From assembly GCA_964614515.1 (NCBI GenBank), contig CAZTPJ010000040.1, forward strand, positions 1 through 34,108: DNA of 34,108 bases, read 5' to 3'. Shown here in pieces: positions 24,886 through 33,982 of the stretch. The stretch is from CAZTPJ01 sp964614515 (GTDB lineage: Bacteria > Planctomycetota > Phycisphaerae > Phycisphaerales > UBA1924). Within the stretch, counting starts at the first letter, position 1, and each line of letters opens with the position of its first letter. The notes under the pieces are model-generated. The model saw nothing but the letters and a program-made list of their open reading frames with translations. It had not been told where the DNA came from and ran no database searches. The translations under genes and the position numbers were made by a program.

Positions 24886-27800
24886 ATGACACGCACTCGC
24901 CCTTCAGGCGGCACTCATCGCCCGACTCTCGTTGGCGCATCTCCTCCATCTCCCGCCGGTCGTGGACTTGCGGGCTGTCAAGTCTATCGCGCACCTCACG
25001 GAGGACGGATCTGGGCTGCCGCGACTCGTCTTGCTCAGTGGGTGTCGGACCGATGGAACGGGCTTTCGGGGTTCGGGCGGCGCCGGCGCGGAGTTGCGGC
25101 GCCGGGTGTCCCTTCAAACGCGAACGCCGGGATTCGATCTGGTCGATTCCGCCGCCACGCCGTCCGTCTGGCTGGTTGGGTCGGAACCGCCATCACTCCC
25201 GCGACAGCCGGCCCGGCGCTCGCCGCCGATTTTGTGTACTGGACGCTGGGGTCCGCGATCTATCGATCCGACCTGAACGGCGCCAATCAGACGGTGCTGT
25301 ATCCCGCGTTCGGCGCCGTCGACGTCGCCGTCGATCCCACGACCAACCGAATTTACTGGAGCGACAACTCGACGGTTCCCGGCAGGATCGTCTACGCCAA
25401 CCTCAACGGCGGAGGGACGCCAACGATTCTGCTCACAACGGGTCTGTCGGAACAGATCCATCACATCGAGATCGACGTCGCCAACCAGATGATCTACTGG
25501 GACAACTTCAACACCCTGCACATCTGGCGTTCGAGCATCACGAGCCCTTCACCGCAGTTGTTGCCGCTGAACCCGGCCTCCCTCAGGGACATCGCGCTCG
25601 ATCTGAGGCCGACCAAACTCCATCTGTACTACACAGACGGAACACGCGTGGTCCGGTCGAATCTCGACGGAACAGGCGCGGTCGCGCTGCCCAACTCGAT
25701 CGGCCCGGATGTTTTCGGCATCGCGATCGACACTTGCTCCGATTTTATCTTCTCCGTCGGAAAAACCGCGCCGCACCCGGGCGTCCCCGCGGGGTTCATC
25801 AGACGCGCCGACCTGAGCGACGCTGGAAACCTCATTACGCTCATCCAGGCCCCCGCCGGGTTTCCGGGGGACGTGGGCCTCGACCCGTCGAAAGTCGTGC
25901 TGGATCTGAACCGCGGCGACATGTACTGGACAGCCGCGACGGACCCGACGGTGCGTACGGCGAAACTCGATGGATCGTCGCCGCAGGTAATCGCGCAAGG
26001 GACGTCCGCACAGTCGTTCCGCGGGATCGCTATCATGCTCGACAACCCCGGGTGCCCGCCCCCACCGTCGGGGGGACTCCTCTTAGACGGCTGTTTCCCC
26101 ACCGGCACCGTGCTCCACGCGTACCCGCGCAACCCAGGAAACCCCTGGCTCCCGGGCGAGTGGAACGCCGAGAACGCGACGATCACCGGCCCCGTCTCTG
26201 GCGTCACGCCCTTCGAGGGCAGCGCGATGCTGCGCGTGAACGCCACGGGCGGTTCTCACTCACAGGTCAGCCAGATCATCGATGTGAGCGCCTTTGCCAC
26301 TCAAATTGACGCTGGCAGGGTGACGATCGAGGCCTCGGTGCAGGTCAATGCCGCAGAGGCGACCACCGCGCCCCAGATGTTCGTTCTCGCCGGCGATTCG
26401 CAAACCGTCGTCGGCACGCTGAACCCCGTACGCGGCACCGTCATCCATGGATTCAACCGCGCCGTGACGGGCTTCACGGTGGACGCCGACCCGGCATCGT
26501 GGGAAACGATGCGCGTTTCCATGGTGCTCCCCGTCGGCACCCGCTTCCTTCACTTCGAGTTGCTGGGTGCGAACGCGACGATCCCTGCTACGAGCCTCTT
26601 TTTCGATTGCGCGACGGTGGAACTCCAACCGCTTGAACGCCTCCGGGACGGCTGTTTCCCTTCTGACACCGTGCTTCATACGTACCCACGTACGCCGGGC
26701 AACCCCTGGCTCCCGGGGGAGTGGAACGCCGAGGCCGCGACCATCACCGGTCCGGACGCCGGCATCAACCCCTTTGAGGGCGACGCTATGCTGCGCGTGA
26801 ACGCCACGGGCGGCGCCGCCTCACAAGTCAGCCAGATCGTCGATGTCAGTGCCTTTGCCTCTCAGATTGACGCCGGCTTGGTGACTGTGGGCTCATCCGT
26901 GTGGGTCAATGCCGCTGTGGCGACCACCGCGCCCTCGATGTTCATTCTCGCCGGCACCTCGCAAACCGTCGTCGGCACGCTGAACCCCGTACTCGGCACC
27001 GTCATCGAGGGATTCAACCGTGCCTTGACGGGCTTCACGGTAGACAACGACCCGGCATCGTGGGAACCGATGAGCGTTTCCCTGTTGCTCCCCAGCGGCA
27101 CCCGATTCCTTCACTTCGAGCTCCTGGGTGCGAACGCGACGATTCCTCCTACCGGCCTCTTCTTCGACTGCGCCACGGTCGAGCTTGAGGTGGCCCCGTC
27201 GTCGTGCTACGCCGACTGCGACCAGTCCACCGGCCCCGGCGTCCTTGACATCTTCGACTTCCTCTGCTTCGGCAACATGTTCGCCACGAACGATCCCTAC
27301 GCCTGCGGCTGCGACACGAGCACCGGCCCCGGCGTCTGCGATATCTTCGACTTCCTCTGCTTCGGGAACGCATTCAGCGCCGGGTGTGAGCCATCCGCAT
27401 GCCCGTCGCCTCCGCTCATGGCGGTCCGCATTGACACCGAAGTCGTGATGCTCTTCGACGGCTGCGACGGCACGCCTCTCAACCCCGAGTTCATCGTCGG
27501 AGGTCCGCTCGGTATGCGGCGACCCATTGAAGCCTTACACGTTCCTACGCCCAGTGGCGCGGAAATCTGGGTCAGCGATCAGCTCGCTGACGCCATCTTC
27601 CGGTTTGACCAAAGTGGCGGACACCTCGGCACGATCACCGGCGGCATGGACGACATTCGCGGCATGGAAGCACTCGGCAATGTCGTCTACGTTTCCAACG
27701 CCGGAACTAACAACGGCGCGCCAGGACCGGCGGTCGTTATGTTTGATACCGCCGGCAACCACCTTGGCCACTTCGTCGCTGGCACGAACCCATTCGACGT

Positions 27801-28188
27801 TCTGGCCTATCAGGGAAACCTTCTCGTCACCGACATCAACGTGGAGGACATTCTCATGTTCACGTCCCAGGGCGTGTTCGCGGGCATCTTCCACGACTCC
27901 AACGGCGTCAACGGCATCGACTTCCCCGGCCAGATGAGCGTGAAGCCAAGCAACGGGAACGTCCTGGTTGCGGGCTTCTCGCCCCCCTTGGGCATCTACG
28001 AATACGACCCCGCGGGAACACAGGTCAACTACATCGCGACGGGAGGCACCGGCGTCCGCGGCGTGTACGAACTCGGCAACGGCGACCTGCTCTACAGCGA
28101 TGATGCCGGCGTTCATCGGTGGAGCAATGGTCAGAGCACCTTGCTCATCCCCGGAGTGTTTCGGTTCATCACACCGATGGGGCCGTAG
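24886..28188 (+). CDS. Large repeat protein: YWTD propeller, twin 187-residue repeats, internal dockerin-like module, second propeller
   Basis: A 1100-residue, probably exported protein. The N-terminal ~112 residues are odd: no classical signal at the start, but a basic stretch and hydrophobic segment (about 86-113, RFRRHAVRLAGWVGTAITP...ALAA) could serve as a late signal. Residues about 114-390 form a YWTD-type beta-propeller (DFVYWTLGSAIYRSDLNG, RIYWSD). Two tandem 187-residue units follow from residues 401 and 588, each opening DGCFP. About 774-835 is a Cys-containing dockerin-like module with two loops D-C-D-x-S-T-G...D-I-F-D-F-L. Residues about 845-1100 form a second, NHL-like propeller. 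Dockerin-like modules normally end such proteins, so this may be a fusion. ATG 24886 has AAAGGAG at 24871-24877. Function is unknown. Confidence 0.82.
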   Translation: MTRTRPSGGTHRPTLVGASPPSPAGRGLAGCQVYRAPHGGRIWAAATRLAQWVSDRWNGLSGFGRRRRGVAAPGVPSNANAGIRSGRFRRHAVRLAGWVGTAITPATAGPALAADFVYWTLGSAIYRSDLNGANQTVLYPAFGAVDVAVDPTTNRIYWSDNSTVPGRIVYANLNGGGTPTILLTTGLSEQIHHIEIDVANQMIYWDNFNTLHIWRSSITSPSPQLLPLNPASLRDIALDLRPTKLHLYYTDGTRVVRSNLDGTGAVALPNSIGPDVFGIAIDTCSDFIFSVGKTAPHPGVPAGFIRRADLSDAGNLITLIQAPAGFPGDVGLDPSKVVLDLNRGDMYWTAATDPTVRTAKLDGSSPQVIAQGTSAQSFRGIAIMLDNPGCPPPPSGGLLLDGCFPTGTVLHAYPRNPGNPWLPGEWNAENATITGPVSGVTPFEGSAMLRVNATGGSHSQVSQIIDVSAFATQIDAGRVTIEASVQVNAAEATTAPQMFVLAGDSQTVVGTLNPVRGTVIHGFNRAVTGFTVDADPASWETMRVSMVLPVGTRFLHFELLGANATIPATSLFFDCATVELQPLERLRDGCFPSDTVLHTYPRTPGNPWLPGEWNAEAATITGPDAGINPFEGDAMLRVNATGGAASQVSQIVDVSAFASQIDAGLVTVGSSVWVNAAVATTAPSMFILAGTSQTVVGTLNPVLGTVIEGFNRALTGFTVDNDPASWEPMSVSLLLPSGTRFLHFELLGANATIPPTGLFFDCATVELEVAPSSCYADCDQSTGPGVLDIFDFLCFGNMFATNDPYACGCDTSTGPGVCDIFDFLCFGNAFSAGCEPSACPSPPLMAVRIDTEVVMLFDGCDGTPLNPEFIVGGPLGMRRPIEALHVPTPSGAEIWVSDQLADAIFRFDQSGGHLGTITGGMDDIRGMEALGNVVYVSNAGTNNGAPGPAVVMFDTAGNHLGHFVAGTNPFDVLAYQGNLLVTDINVEDILMFTSQGVFAGIFHDSNGVNGIDFPGQMSVKPSNGNVLVAGFSPPLGIYEYDPAGTQVNYIATGGTGVRGVYELGNGDLLYSDDAGVHRWSNGQSTLLIPGVFRFITPMGP
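26086..27201 (+). repeat. Tandem 561-bp coding repeats within the propeller gene
   Basis: Two units, 26086-26646 and 26647 to about 27201, with period 561 bp. They are near-identical over long stretches (for example the words AACGCCACGGGCGG and TTCAACCG recur at matching positions) and encode a beta-rich domain containing GNPWLPGEWNAE, MLRVNATGG, SQTVVGTLNPV and FLHFELLGANATIP. A recent internal duplication. Confidence 0.9.
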
Positions 28189-28317
28189 GCGACGCCGCCT
28201 GCAGAGTAGGCTGCAGGAGGCCGCTGGACGCTATGCACCGCACGACGGTGACGAGCCATGGGCGATGCGGGCCGGGACTCATGTTTCTTCGTCACGTTGC
28301 AAATAGGAACCTTTGAC

Positions 28318-31254
28318 ATGAACGCAACTCTCTTTCGGATCGCCGCTGCGGGCATCACGATCGCGGCCGCCGCGCTTCCGGCCCGGTCGCAATGTCCGAA
28401 CAACCTCGTCCCTAACCCGGGCTTCGAGACCAGAACGGCGTGTCCGGTGAACCTCTCAGAACTCTTCAGAGCGACGCCCTGGCGTACCCCGACTCCCGCG
28501 ACCCCCGACCACTTCGCCTGCACCTCGCCCGCCGCCGGAGTTCCGACCAACTGGATGGGGATCGAAACGGGACACAACTCCAGCAGCGGCTATGCAGGCC
28601 TCTACGCCTTCGACACGAGGGTAGAGTACCGGGAGTACATTCAGGTCCAACTGACAAGCCCTCTGGTGGCGAATCGGTGCTACGACGTCTGCTTCTACGT
28701 TTCTCTCGGGGAGAGCTCAGAGTTTGCCGTGAGCAATATCGGCGCCCACCTTTCGGTCGGCCCGGTAAATTCCACCCTACAGTCGGCGCTGGTCTCCTTC
28801 ATTCCCCAGGTCTCCCATTCGGGCGGGCCGATCACCCAGAAGAACGGCTGGACGCAGGTTTGCGGCTCTTTCACTGCGGCGGGCGGCGAGGACCACATCA
28901 CCATCGGGAACTTTGTCAACGACGCGGGCACGAACCACACGCCCGTGCCGGGCGGCTGGAGCCCCTCCCCCTTTGCGTACTACTACATCGACGACGTCTG
29001 CGTCCAGCCATGTTTGACATGCGTTGCTCCCCCGCGGAACATGGTGCTCTGGCTCCCCTTCGACGAGCCCCCCGGGTTCAACGGACCTATCACGCGCAAC
29101 GCGGTGCATCCCAACGACGGGAGAGTCTGCCATCCGACGCGGTTCGTACTCGGCAAGGTCGGCAGTTGCGTCTGCTCCTTAGTTAATGTCGTCGTCAACC
29201 ATTACCCGGCGATCAAACTCCCCGGAGACTTCACCATCGATGCGTGGATCTTGTTGTCAGGACTGCCTGGTAGCGGGAAGTACACAATCGTGGACACGCG
29301 GTCCCCCGTCGGTGGGGGACAGCAAGGGTTCTGGCTGTACGTGAACGCCGCGGGCAATTTGGAAATGCAAATCTTTGCGCCGCCCAATTCGGTCGCGGTG
29401 CATTCCGGGCCGCCGATCACTCTGAACATGTGGCAGCACATCGCCGTCAGAGTCAATCGCGGCGGCGGTTCCTTGCCCGTTCTCGGGGTGGATTTTATAC
29501 TGGACGGAGTCCAGTGGGGAGGGGGGGGCCTCAACGCCTTCCCACTTAGTTACAGCCCGGGAAATCTGCGTGTGGGGCAGGATTACACCTTCTCCCACCA
29601 GTTCCTTGGTTGCATCGACGAACTCGAGATCTTCAACCGGTTGCTTTCAGTCGAGGAAATCCGCGGGATCTTCGAGGCACCCGGCGGCAAGTGCAAGGAA
29701 TTCTGCCAAGTGGAGTGGGCCAGCGCGTTCTGCGGCTTCCTGCACTCCAACAGCACGATTACCGTGCCCGTGCGGCTCTGCAACGCCACACGGTTCCCGC
29801 AGTGTTACAACCTCTCGTTTTCGGACAGTAACTGTTTCACCACTTGGACACCCCCGCCACCTTTCGGCTGGACGACGAACCCTCCGCCGGGGGTTGGACT
29901 GTGTTACACCGTTCCCGAAAATTCGTGCATCACGGTGCATCTGACCATCCCGGCGCCTTCCTTCAGCGCACCGGGCGACCGGGCCTGCTACAAAGTGTGC
30001 ATGACCAACGTCGCGACCGGAAAGTCGCACTGCTGCGATGGCTCGGTCTACTGGACCGGGTCCGCCTGCGTCACACCTCCGTGTCCAACGTGTCCCAATC
30101 CCACCTCCTACACGGGTCGCCCGGTGGACCTTGGCCCCCTCCAAGTTGCCAACACGGGCACGAGCCTGCTGAACCTGCCCTACCGCATCAGTGTCTTGGG
30201 CCCCGACAGGCTCCCCGATACCCACACCGTCCGCCTCAACGGCCTCAAGCCCGGCGAGGCGGTCCTCGGTGAACTCCGCATCCTCCCCGGGCGCACCCGC
30301 GAGATCAGCCTCACCGCTGAGTTCGTCCTCGACGACCCCCTCCACTGGTACACCATCCTCGTTGAGGGCGACCTCGACGGGAACGGGATCTACGAGCCCC
30401 TCCAGTCCATGTCCATTACCAACACCCTCGCCGATGAATGCCCGCCCGCGCTGGACGACAACCTGGAGGCTTACCCCCTCGGCGAGGTCTGCGGGCTGGG
30501 CGGGTGGGAGCCCTGGCTCGACCGCACTGGTGTATGCGGCTCGGTCACCAACGAGGTGGCTTTCGACGGAATGCGGTCGCTCAAGATCGTCGGCACCCCC
30601 GGCGGGCCAACCGGTCGCGGCGACGACATCGTGCAGGTCTTCGACATCGAAGGGGGCGTCCACGAACTCTCGATGATGACTTTCGTGCCCAATGACGCCA
30701 CGGGCGACGCGTGGGTCATCATGCTCGACTCCTACCCCGACGACCGCAACTGGGCGCTGCTTCTGCAACTCGACGCGGACGCCGGGCTGATCCGCGACGA
30801 CGACAATCCCGGTGCGAGTACGCCCTTGGTCAAGGGCCAGTGGGTGCCGCTCGCGGTGCAAATCGACCTTGATGCCGACCGCGTGGACTGCACCTACAAC
30901 GGCATCCAGTTCGTGACGGGCAAGAGTTGGATCAATGGGAGCGGTGCGCCAGGCACTCCCCGCATCGAAGCCCTGGACCTCTACGCCGACGAGCCCGGCC
31001 GCGGCACGACCGGCACGTACTTCGACGCCATCGTGCTGAGGCCGATCTGCACGCAGAAGGAGCCCTGCTACCCCGACTGCGATCAGTCCACCGGCACTGG
31101 CGTCCTCGACATCTTCGACTTCCTCTGCTTCGGTAACAAGTTCGCCACCAACGACCCCTACGCCTGCGACTGCGACACGAGTACCGGCCCCGCCGTCTGT
31201 GACATCTTTGATTTCCTCTGCTTCGGCAACGCCTTCAGCGCCGGATGCCCGTAG
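28318..31254 (+). CDS. Secreted LamG-like protein with C-terminal dockerin-like module
   Basis: A 978-residue exported protein. A signal peptide is clear (MNATLFRIAAAGITIAAAALPARSQ, cleavage near 24). The N-terminal ~240 residues begin CPNNLVPNPGFE, like carbohydrate-binding or jelly-roll domains, and are Cys-rich. Residues about 242-457 form a LamG/concanavalin-like domain (MVLWLPFDE, FTIDAWILL, WQHIAVRV, GCIDELEIFNRLLS). A middle region of about 250 residues is Cys- and Pro-rich, followed by a domain (about 720-910, GLGGWEPWLD...TYFDAIVL) shared with the next gene. The last ~60 residues are a dockerin-like module. ATG 28318 has AGGA nine bases upstream; 28258 would spoil the signal peptide. 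Likely a surface or extracellular binding protein; no catalytic residues were recognised. Confidence 0.87.
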   Translation: MNATLFRIAAAGITIAAAALPARSQCPNNLVPNPGFETRTACPVNLSELFRATPWRTPTPATPDHFACTSPAAGVPTNWMGIETGHNSSSGYAGLYAFDTRVEYREYIQVQLTSPLVANRCYDVCFYVSLGESSEFAVSNIGAHLSVGPVNSTLQSALVSFIPQVSHSGGPITQKNGWTQVCGSFTAAGGEDHITIGNFVNDAGTNHTPVPGGWSPSPFAYYYIDDVCVQPCLTCVAPPRNMVLWLPFDEPPGFNGPITRNAVHPNDGRVCHPTRFVLGKVGSCVCSLVNVVVNHYPAIKLPGDFTIDAWILLSGLPGSGKYTIVDTRSPVGGGQQGFWLYVNAAGNLEMQIFAPPNSVAVHSGPPITLNMWQHIAVRVNRGGGSLPVLGVDFILDGVQWGGGGLNAFPLSYSPGNLRVGQDYTFSHQFLGCIDELEIFNRLLSVEEIRGIFEAPGGKCKEFCQVEWASAFCGFLHSNSTITVPVRLCNATRFPQCYNLSFSDSNCFTTWTPPPPFGWTTNPPPGVGLCYTVPENSCITVHLTIPAPSFSAPGDRACYKVCMTNVATGKSHCCDGSVYWTGSACVTPPCPTCPNPTSYTGRPVDLGPLQVANTGTSLLNLPYRISVLGPDRLPDTHTVRLNGLKPGEAVLGELRILPGRTREISLTAEFVLDDPLHWYTILVEGDLDGNGIYEPLQSMSITNTLADECPPALDDNLEAYPLGEVCGLGGWEPWLDRTGVCGSVTNEVAFDGMRSLKIVGTPGGPTGRGDDIVQVFDIEGGVHELSMMTFVPNDATGDAWVIMLDSYPDDRNWALLLQLDADAGLIRDDDNPGASTPLVKGQWVPLAVQIDLDADRVDCTYNGIQFVTGKSWINGSGAPGTPRIEALDLYADEPGRGTTGTYFDAIVLRPICTQKEPCYPDCDQSTGTGVLDIFDFLCFGNKFATNDPYACDCDTSTGPAVCDIFDFLCFGNAFSAGCP

Positions 31255-31336
31255 AAGAAGTACCACCTCATAGCCCGGGCCCGAGTGGGTTCAGAACCGG
31301 GCGGCACAGGGGCGAAGAGTCCCCAGGAGGACCGAC

Positions 31337-33541
31337 ATGTCGAACATGAAAATGTGGGGGCTGGGCGCGATCGCGGTGTGCGCGTGGCTGGCCGTTAGCG
31401 TCCGCGGGCAGAGCACAGGCTTGATCGCGGCGTGGGGATCCAACGACCACGGCCAGTGCAACGTCTCGGCGCCCAACGCGGGCTTCGTGGCGATTGCGGG
31501 GGGCGGGGATCACAGCCTAGGCCTCAGGGCCGACGGCTCGATCGCAGCGTGGGGATTGAACGTCTACGGCCAGTGCAACGTATCCGCGCCCAACATGGCC
31601 TTTGTGGCCGTCGCGGCGGGCAACCTACACAGCCTGGGCCTCAGGGCCGACGGCTCGATCGCGGCGTGGGGACACAACCTCGAGGGGCAGTGCAACGTCC
31701 CGGCACCCAACGCGGGCTTCGTGGCGGTCGAGGCAGGATTTGCGCACAGCGTGGGCCTCAGGGCCGACGGCTCGATCGCGGCGTGGGGATGGAACGTTTC
31801 GGGCCAATGCAACGTTCCGGGGCGTAACGCGGGCTTTGTGGCCGTCGCGGGGGGCGGCAGTCACAGTCTGGGCCTGAGGGCGGACGGCTCCATCGTGGCG
31901 TGGGGAGCGAACAACTTTGGCCAGTGCAACGTCCCGGCACCCAACGCGGGCTTCGTGGCCATCGCGGCTGGAGGCGCTTATAGCCTGGGCCTGAAAGCCG
32001 ACGGCTCGATCGCGGCGTGGGGAGACAACCGGGCGGGTCAGCGCAACGTTCCGGTGCCCAACGCGGGCTTTGTGGCCATCGCGGCGGGCGGCAGCCACAG
32101 TCTGGGCCTGAAAGCCGACGGCTCGATCGCGGCGTGGGGAGACAACCGGTCGGGTCAGCTCAACGTTCCGGGGCGTAACGCGGGCTTTGTGGCCGTCGCG
32201 GGGGGGGGCCGGGATCACAGCCTGGCCCTCTTCCTCCGCCAGGTGTGGGCGGAGCAGGGCGACGCGGGCGACCTTGCCGGCACCGCGCAAGGGGTGACGG
32301 GTTCGGGGCCGCTCCACCAGATCACGGGCGTGATCACCGTCAACGATGTGGACATGTACAGGATCAAAATCTGCGACGAGGCGAACTTCACCGCCAGCAC
32401 CGTCGGCGGGGCCGCGTGGGACACGCAGTTGTGGCTCTTCAACCTCGACGGCACGGGCCGCGCGATGAACGACGATCACGTCGGCGGGACGACCCTGCAG
32501 TCGGCGCTGTCGAGCACGTTCGTAACGGCCAACGGCGAGTACTACCTCGCCATCTCCGCCTACGACCGCGACGCCACGTCGGGCGGCGCGGAGATGTGGA
32601 TGGACCTGCCGTTCCGCTCCGAGCGCGCTCCCGACGGCCCCGGCGCCACCAACCCGGTGGACGGGTGGGGCGGCACGGCCGCCGTAGGCGGCGCATACGC
32701 GATCTACCTCACCGGCTGCGAGTTCATTCCTTACTTCTGCGAGCCCTTTGATTACCCCGTCGGCGGCCTCCACGGCCTAGGTGGCTGGTTTCCTTGGGCT
32801 GGCGCGGCGCCCGACGGCATGATCGTGGCCGCCCCCGCCGGCAGCACCAGTGGCAGCAACGCCCTCCGCTACGTCGCGGCGATGAACGACAACGTCCACC
32901 ACCTGGGCTTCACCAGCGGCAAGTTCTACGTCTCCGCCCTGACGTACGTACCCGGCACGGCGCACGGGGACGGGTACATCATCCTGTGCAACGCGTACGC
33001 CAACGGCGGGGTCGGCACCTCCTGGGCCAGCCAGGTCAAGTTCAGCGGCGCCACCGACCTTGTCCGCAACGACGCCGGCGGCTTTGGCCGCTCGAAAACA
33101 CGCCCCCTCATCCGCGACCAGTGGGTTCGGTGGGAGGGCATGATCGACCTCGCGAACGACACCTTCCACGACGTCTACGACGGCATGCAACTCACGTTCT
33201 CCGAAGACGTCACACCCGGCGTCATCATGAAGTGGACCGACAACGCCCTGAACGCGGGGGGCGCCGGTTCGCCGCCGGCGATCGCGGCCGTGGCCCTCTA
33301 CAGCGCCGGCATCGACGGGATGTTCGTGGACGACTTCGTCGTCACCTGCGCGGCCGACCTGGACCAGTCCACGGGCTGCGGCGTGCTCGACGTCTTCGAC
33401 TTCCTGGAGTTCTCCAACAAATACGCCGCCAGCAACCCCATCGCGTGCAACTGGGACCTTAGCACCGGCCCGGGCCACTGCGACATGTTCGACTTCCTGC
33501 ACTTTCTGAGCGACTTCTACGCCGGCTGCGGCTGCCGGTGA
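31337..33541 (+). CDS. Secreted RCC1-repeat protein with C-terminal dockerin-like module
   Basis: A 734-residue exported protein. The signal peptide is about residues 1-25 (MKMWGLGAIAVCAWLAVSVRGQ). Seven RCC1-type repeats follow (about 29-298), each 39 residues: DGSIAAWGxNxxGQCNVPAPN then AGFVAIAAGGSHSLGLRA, enough for a closed seven-bladed propeller. Next is a prepeptidase-C-like beta domain (about 300-420, ITVNDVDMYRIKICDEANF), then the GLGGWFPW domain shared with the upstream gene (about 470-670), and a dockerin-like end (ADLDQSTGCGVLDVFDFLEF...). ATG 31337 has AGGAGG at 31325-31330. The dockerin-like module diverges from those of the two preceding genes (for example N-W-D-L-S-T-G). Probably a surface or matrix protein; the partner is unknown. 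Confidence 0.9.
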   Translation: MSNMKMWGLGAIAVCAWLAVSVRGQSTGLIAAWGSNDHGQCNVSAPNAGFVAIAGGGDHSLGLRADGSIAAWGLNVYGQCNVSAPNMAFVAVAAGNLHSLGLRADGSIAAWGHNLEGQCNVPAPNAGFVAVEAGFAHSVGLRADGSIAAWGWNVSGQCNVPGRNAGFVAVAGGGSHSLGLRADGSIVAWGANNFGQCNVPAPNAGFVAIAAGGAYSLGLKADGSIAAWGDNRAGQRNVPVPNAGFVAIAAGGSHSLGLKADGSIAAWGDNRSGQLNVPGRNAGFVAVAGGGRDHSLALFLRQVWAEQGDAGDLAGTAQGVTGSGPLHQITGVITVNDVDMYRIKICDEANFTASTVGGAAWDTQLWLFNLDGTGRAMNDDHVGGTTLQSALSSTFVTANGEYYLAISAYDRDATSGGAEMWMDLPFRSERAPDGPGATNPVDGWGGTAAVGGAYAIYLTGCEFIPYFCEPFDYPVGGLHGLGGWFPWAGAAPDGMIVAAPAGSTSGSNALRYVAAMNDNVHHLGFTSGKFYVSALTYVPGTAHGDGYIILCNAYANGGVGTSWASQVKFSGATDLVRNDAGGFGRSKTRPLIRDQWVRWEGMIDLANDTFHDVYDGMQLTFSEDVTPGVIMKWTDNALNAGGAGSPPAIAAVALYSAGIDGMFVDDFVVTCAADLDQSTGCGVLDVFDFLEFSNKYAASNPIACNWDLSTGPGHCDMFDFLHFLSDFYAGCGCR
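31423..32230 (+). repeat. Seven 117-bp tandem repeats encoding the RCC1 propeller
   Basis: The word GATCGCGGCGTGGGG (or a one- or two-base variant) recurs at 31423, 31540, 31657, 31774, 31891, 32008 and 32125, exactly 117 bp apart each time. The last unit has one extra codon, within a run of nine G at 32200-32208. High DNA identity between units suggests recent expansion or gene conversion. Confidence 0.92.
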
Positions 33542-33618
33542 CCGTCTCAACGCTCTGAATCGCGAGCGGCCCCAGCGCCCATGCTGGCCCGTTAGACGCC
33601 GCCCCGATCTGGCTCCTA

Positions 33619-33655
33619 CGCGTGCAACTGGGACCTTAGCACCGGCCCAGGCCAG
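33619..33655 (+). pseudogene. Duplicated scrap of dockerin coding sequence
   Basis: Thirty bases identical to 33442-33471 of the RCC1 gene (encoding ACNWDLSTGP), plus a further matching flank after one mismatch (GGCCA). In the matching frame it reads SYACNWDLSTGPGQPA and then stops at the TGA at 33663, so the module is not completed. It is a remnant of a second dockerin-like end, by duplication or by deletion of a neighbouring gene. Confidence 0.75.
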
Positions 33656-33682
33656 CCCGCTTGATCGCCTGAATCGACCACC

Positions 33683-33715
33683 GCGGCCGCGCTCATCGCG
33701 CGGCCGCTCTTCATT
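33683..33715 (+). terminator. Rho-independent-like terminator after the RCC1 gene
   Basis: GCGGCCGCG (33683-33691), loop CTCATCG, then the exact complement CGCGGCCGC (33699-33707), followed by TCTTCATT. The very stable 9-bp GC stem and short T-rich tail fit an intrinsic terminator for the upstream + strand gene. Confidence 0.6.
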
Positions 33716-33919
33716 GGGCATCACAACCTGCACGCCTCCGCGAAGAGCTCCTGATGGCGGTTCTGCCCTGTTGCCACGCTTCGCCGCGCGGACCAACGCA
33801 CGATCGACAGAACTTCGTCCCGCGTGCGCCCATTACAGGGGATGTCCTCGATCTGCGGTTTTGCAGCGGAAATCAGCGAATTCGGCCTTGCAATCGGCCT
33901 CGTGAGGGGGCTTCATGTG

Positions 33920-33955
33920 TCATGTCCGGGCGCGGTGGCCGCCCGGGGAACATGA
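33920..33955. promoter_or_regulatory. Bulged hairpin upstream of the last gene
   Basis: TCATGT-CCGGGCG, a 7-nt loop, then CGCCCGG-GGA-ACATGA: 13 base pairs with a 3-nt bulge. It ends 15 nt before the AGGAG of the final gene, so it could be a leader element affecting that gene or the end of an earlier transcript. Confidence 0.45.
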
Positions 33956-33982
33956 ACGCGAGCCTTGACGAGGAGCATCACC

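Larger units (their letters stand above)
33542..33982. other. Intergenic region with a stranded dockerin fragment
   Basis: A 441-bp gap. It contains the dockerin fragment at 33619-33655, a terminator at 33683-33715 and a bulged hairpin at 33920-33955. The small + strand frame at 33714-33905 gives an Arg/Ser-rich product and is not considered real. Confidence 0.55.

Noticed and set aside
29647..31266. 539-residue open frame on the - strand
   Set aside because: It is antisense to the LamG/dockerin gene, which has a signal peptide and recognisable domains.
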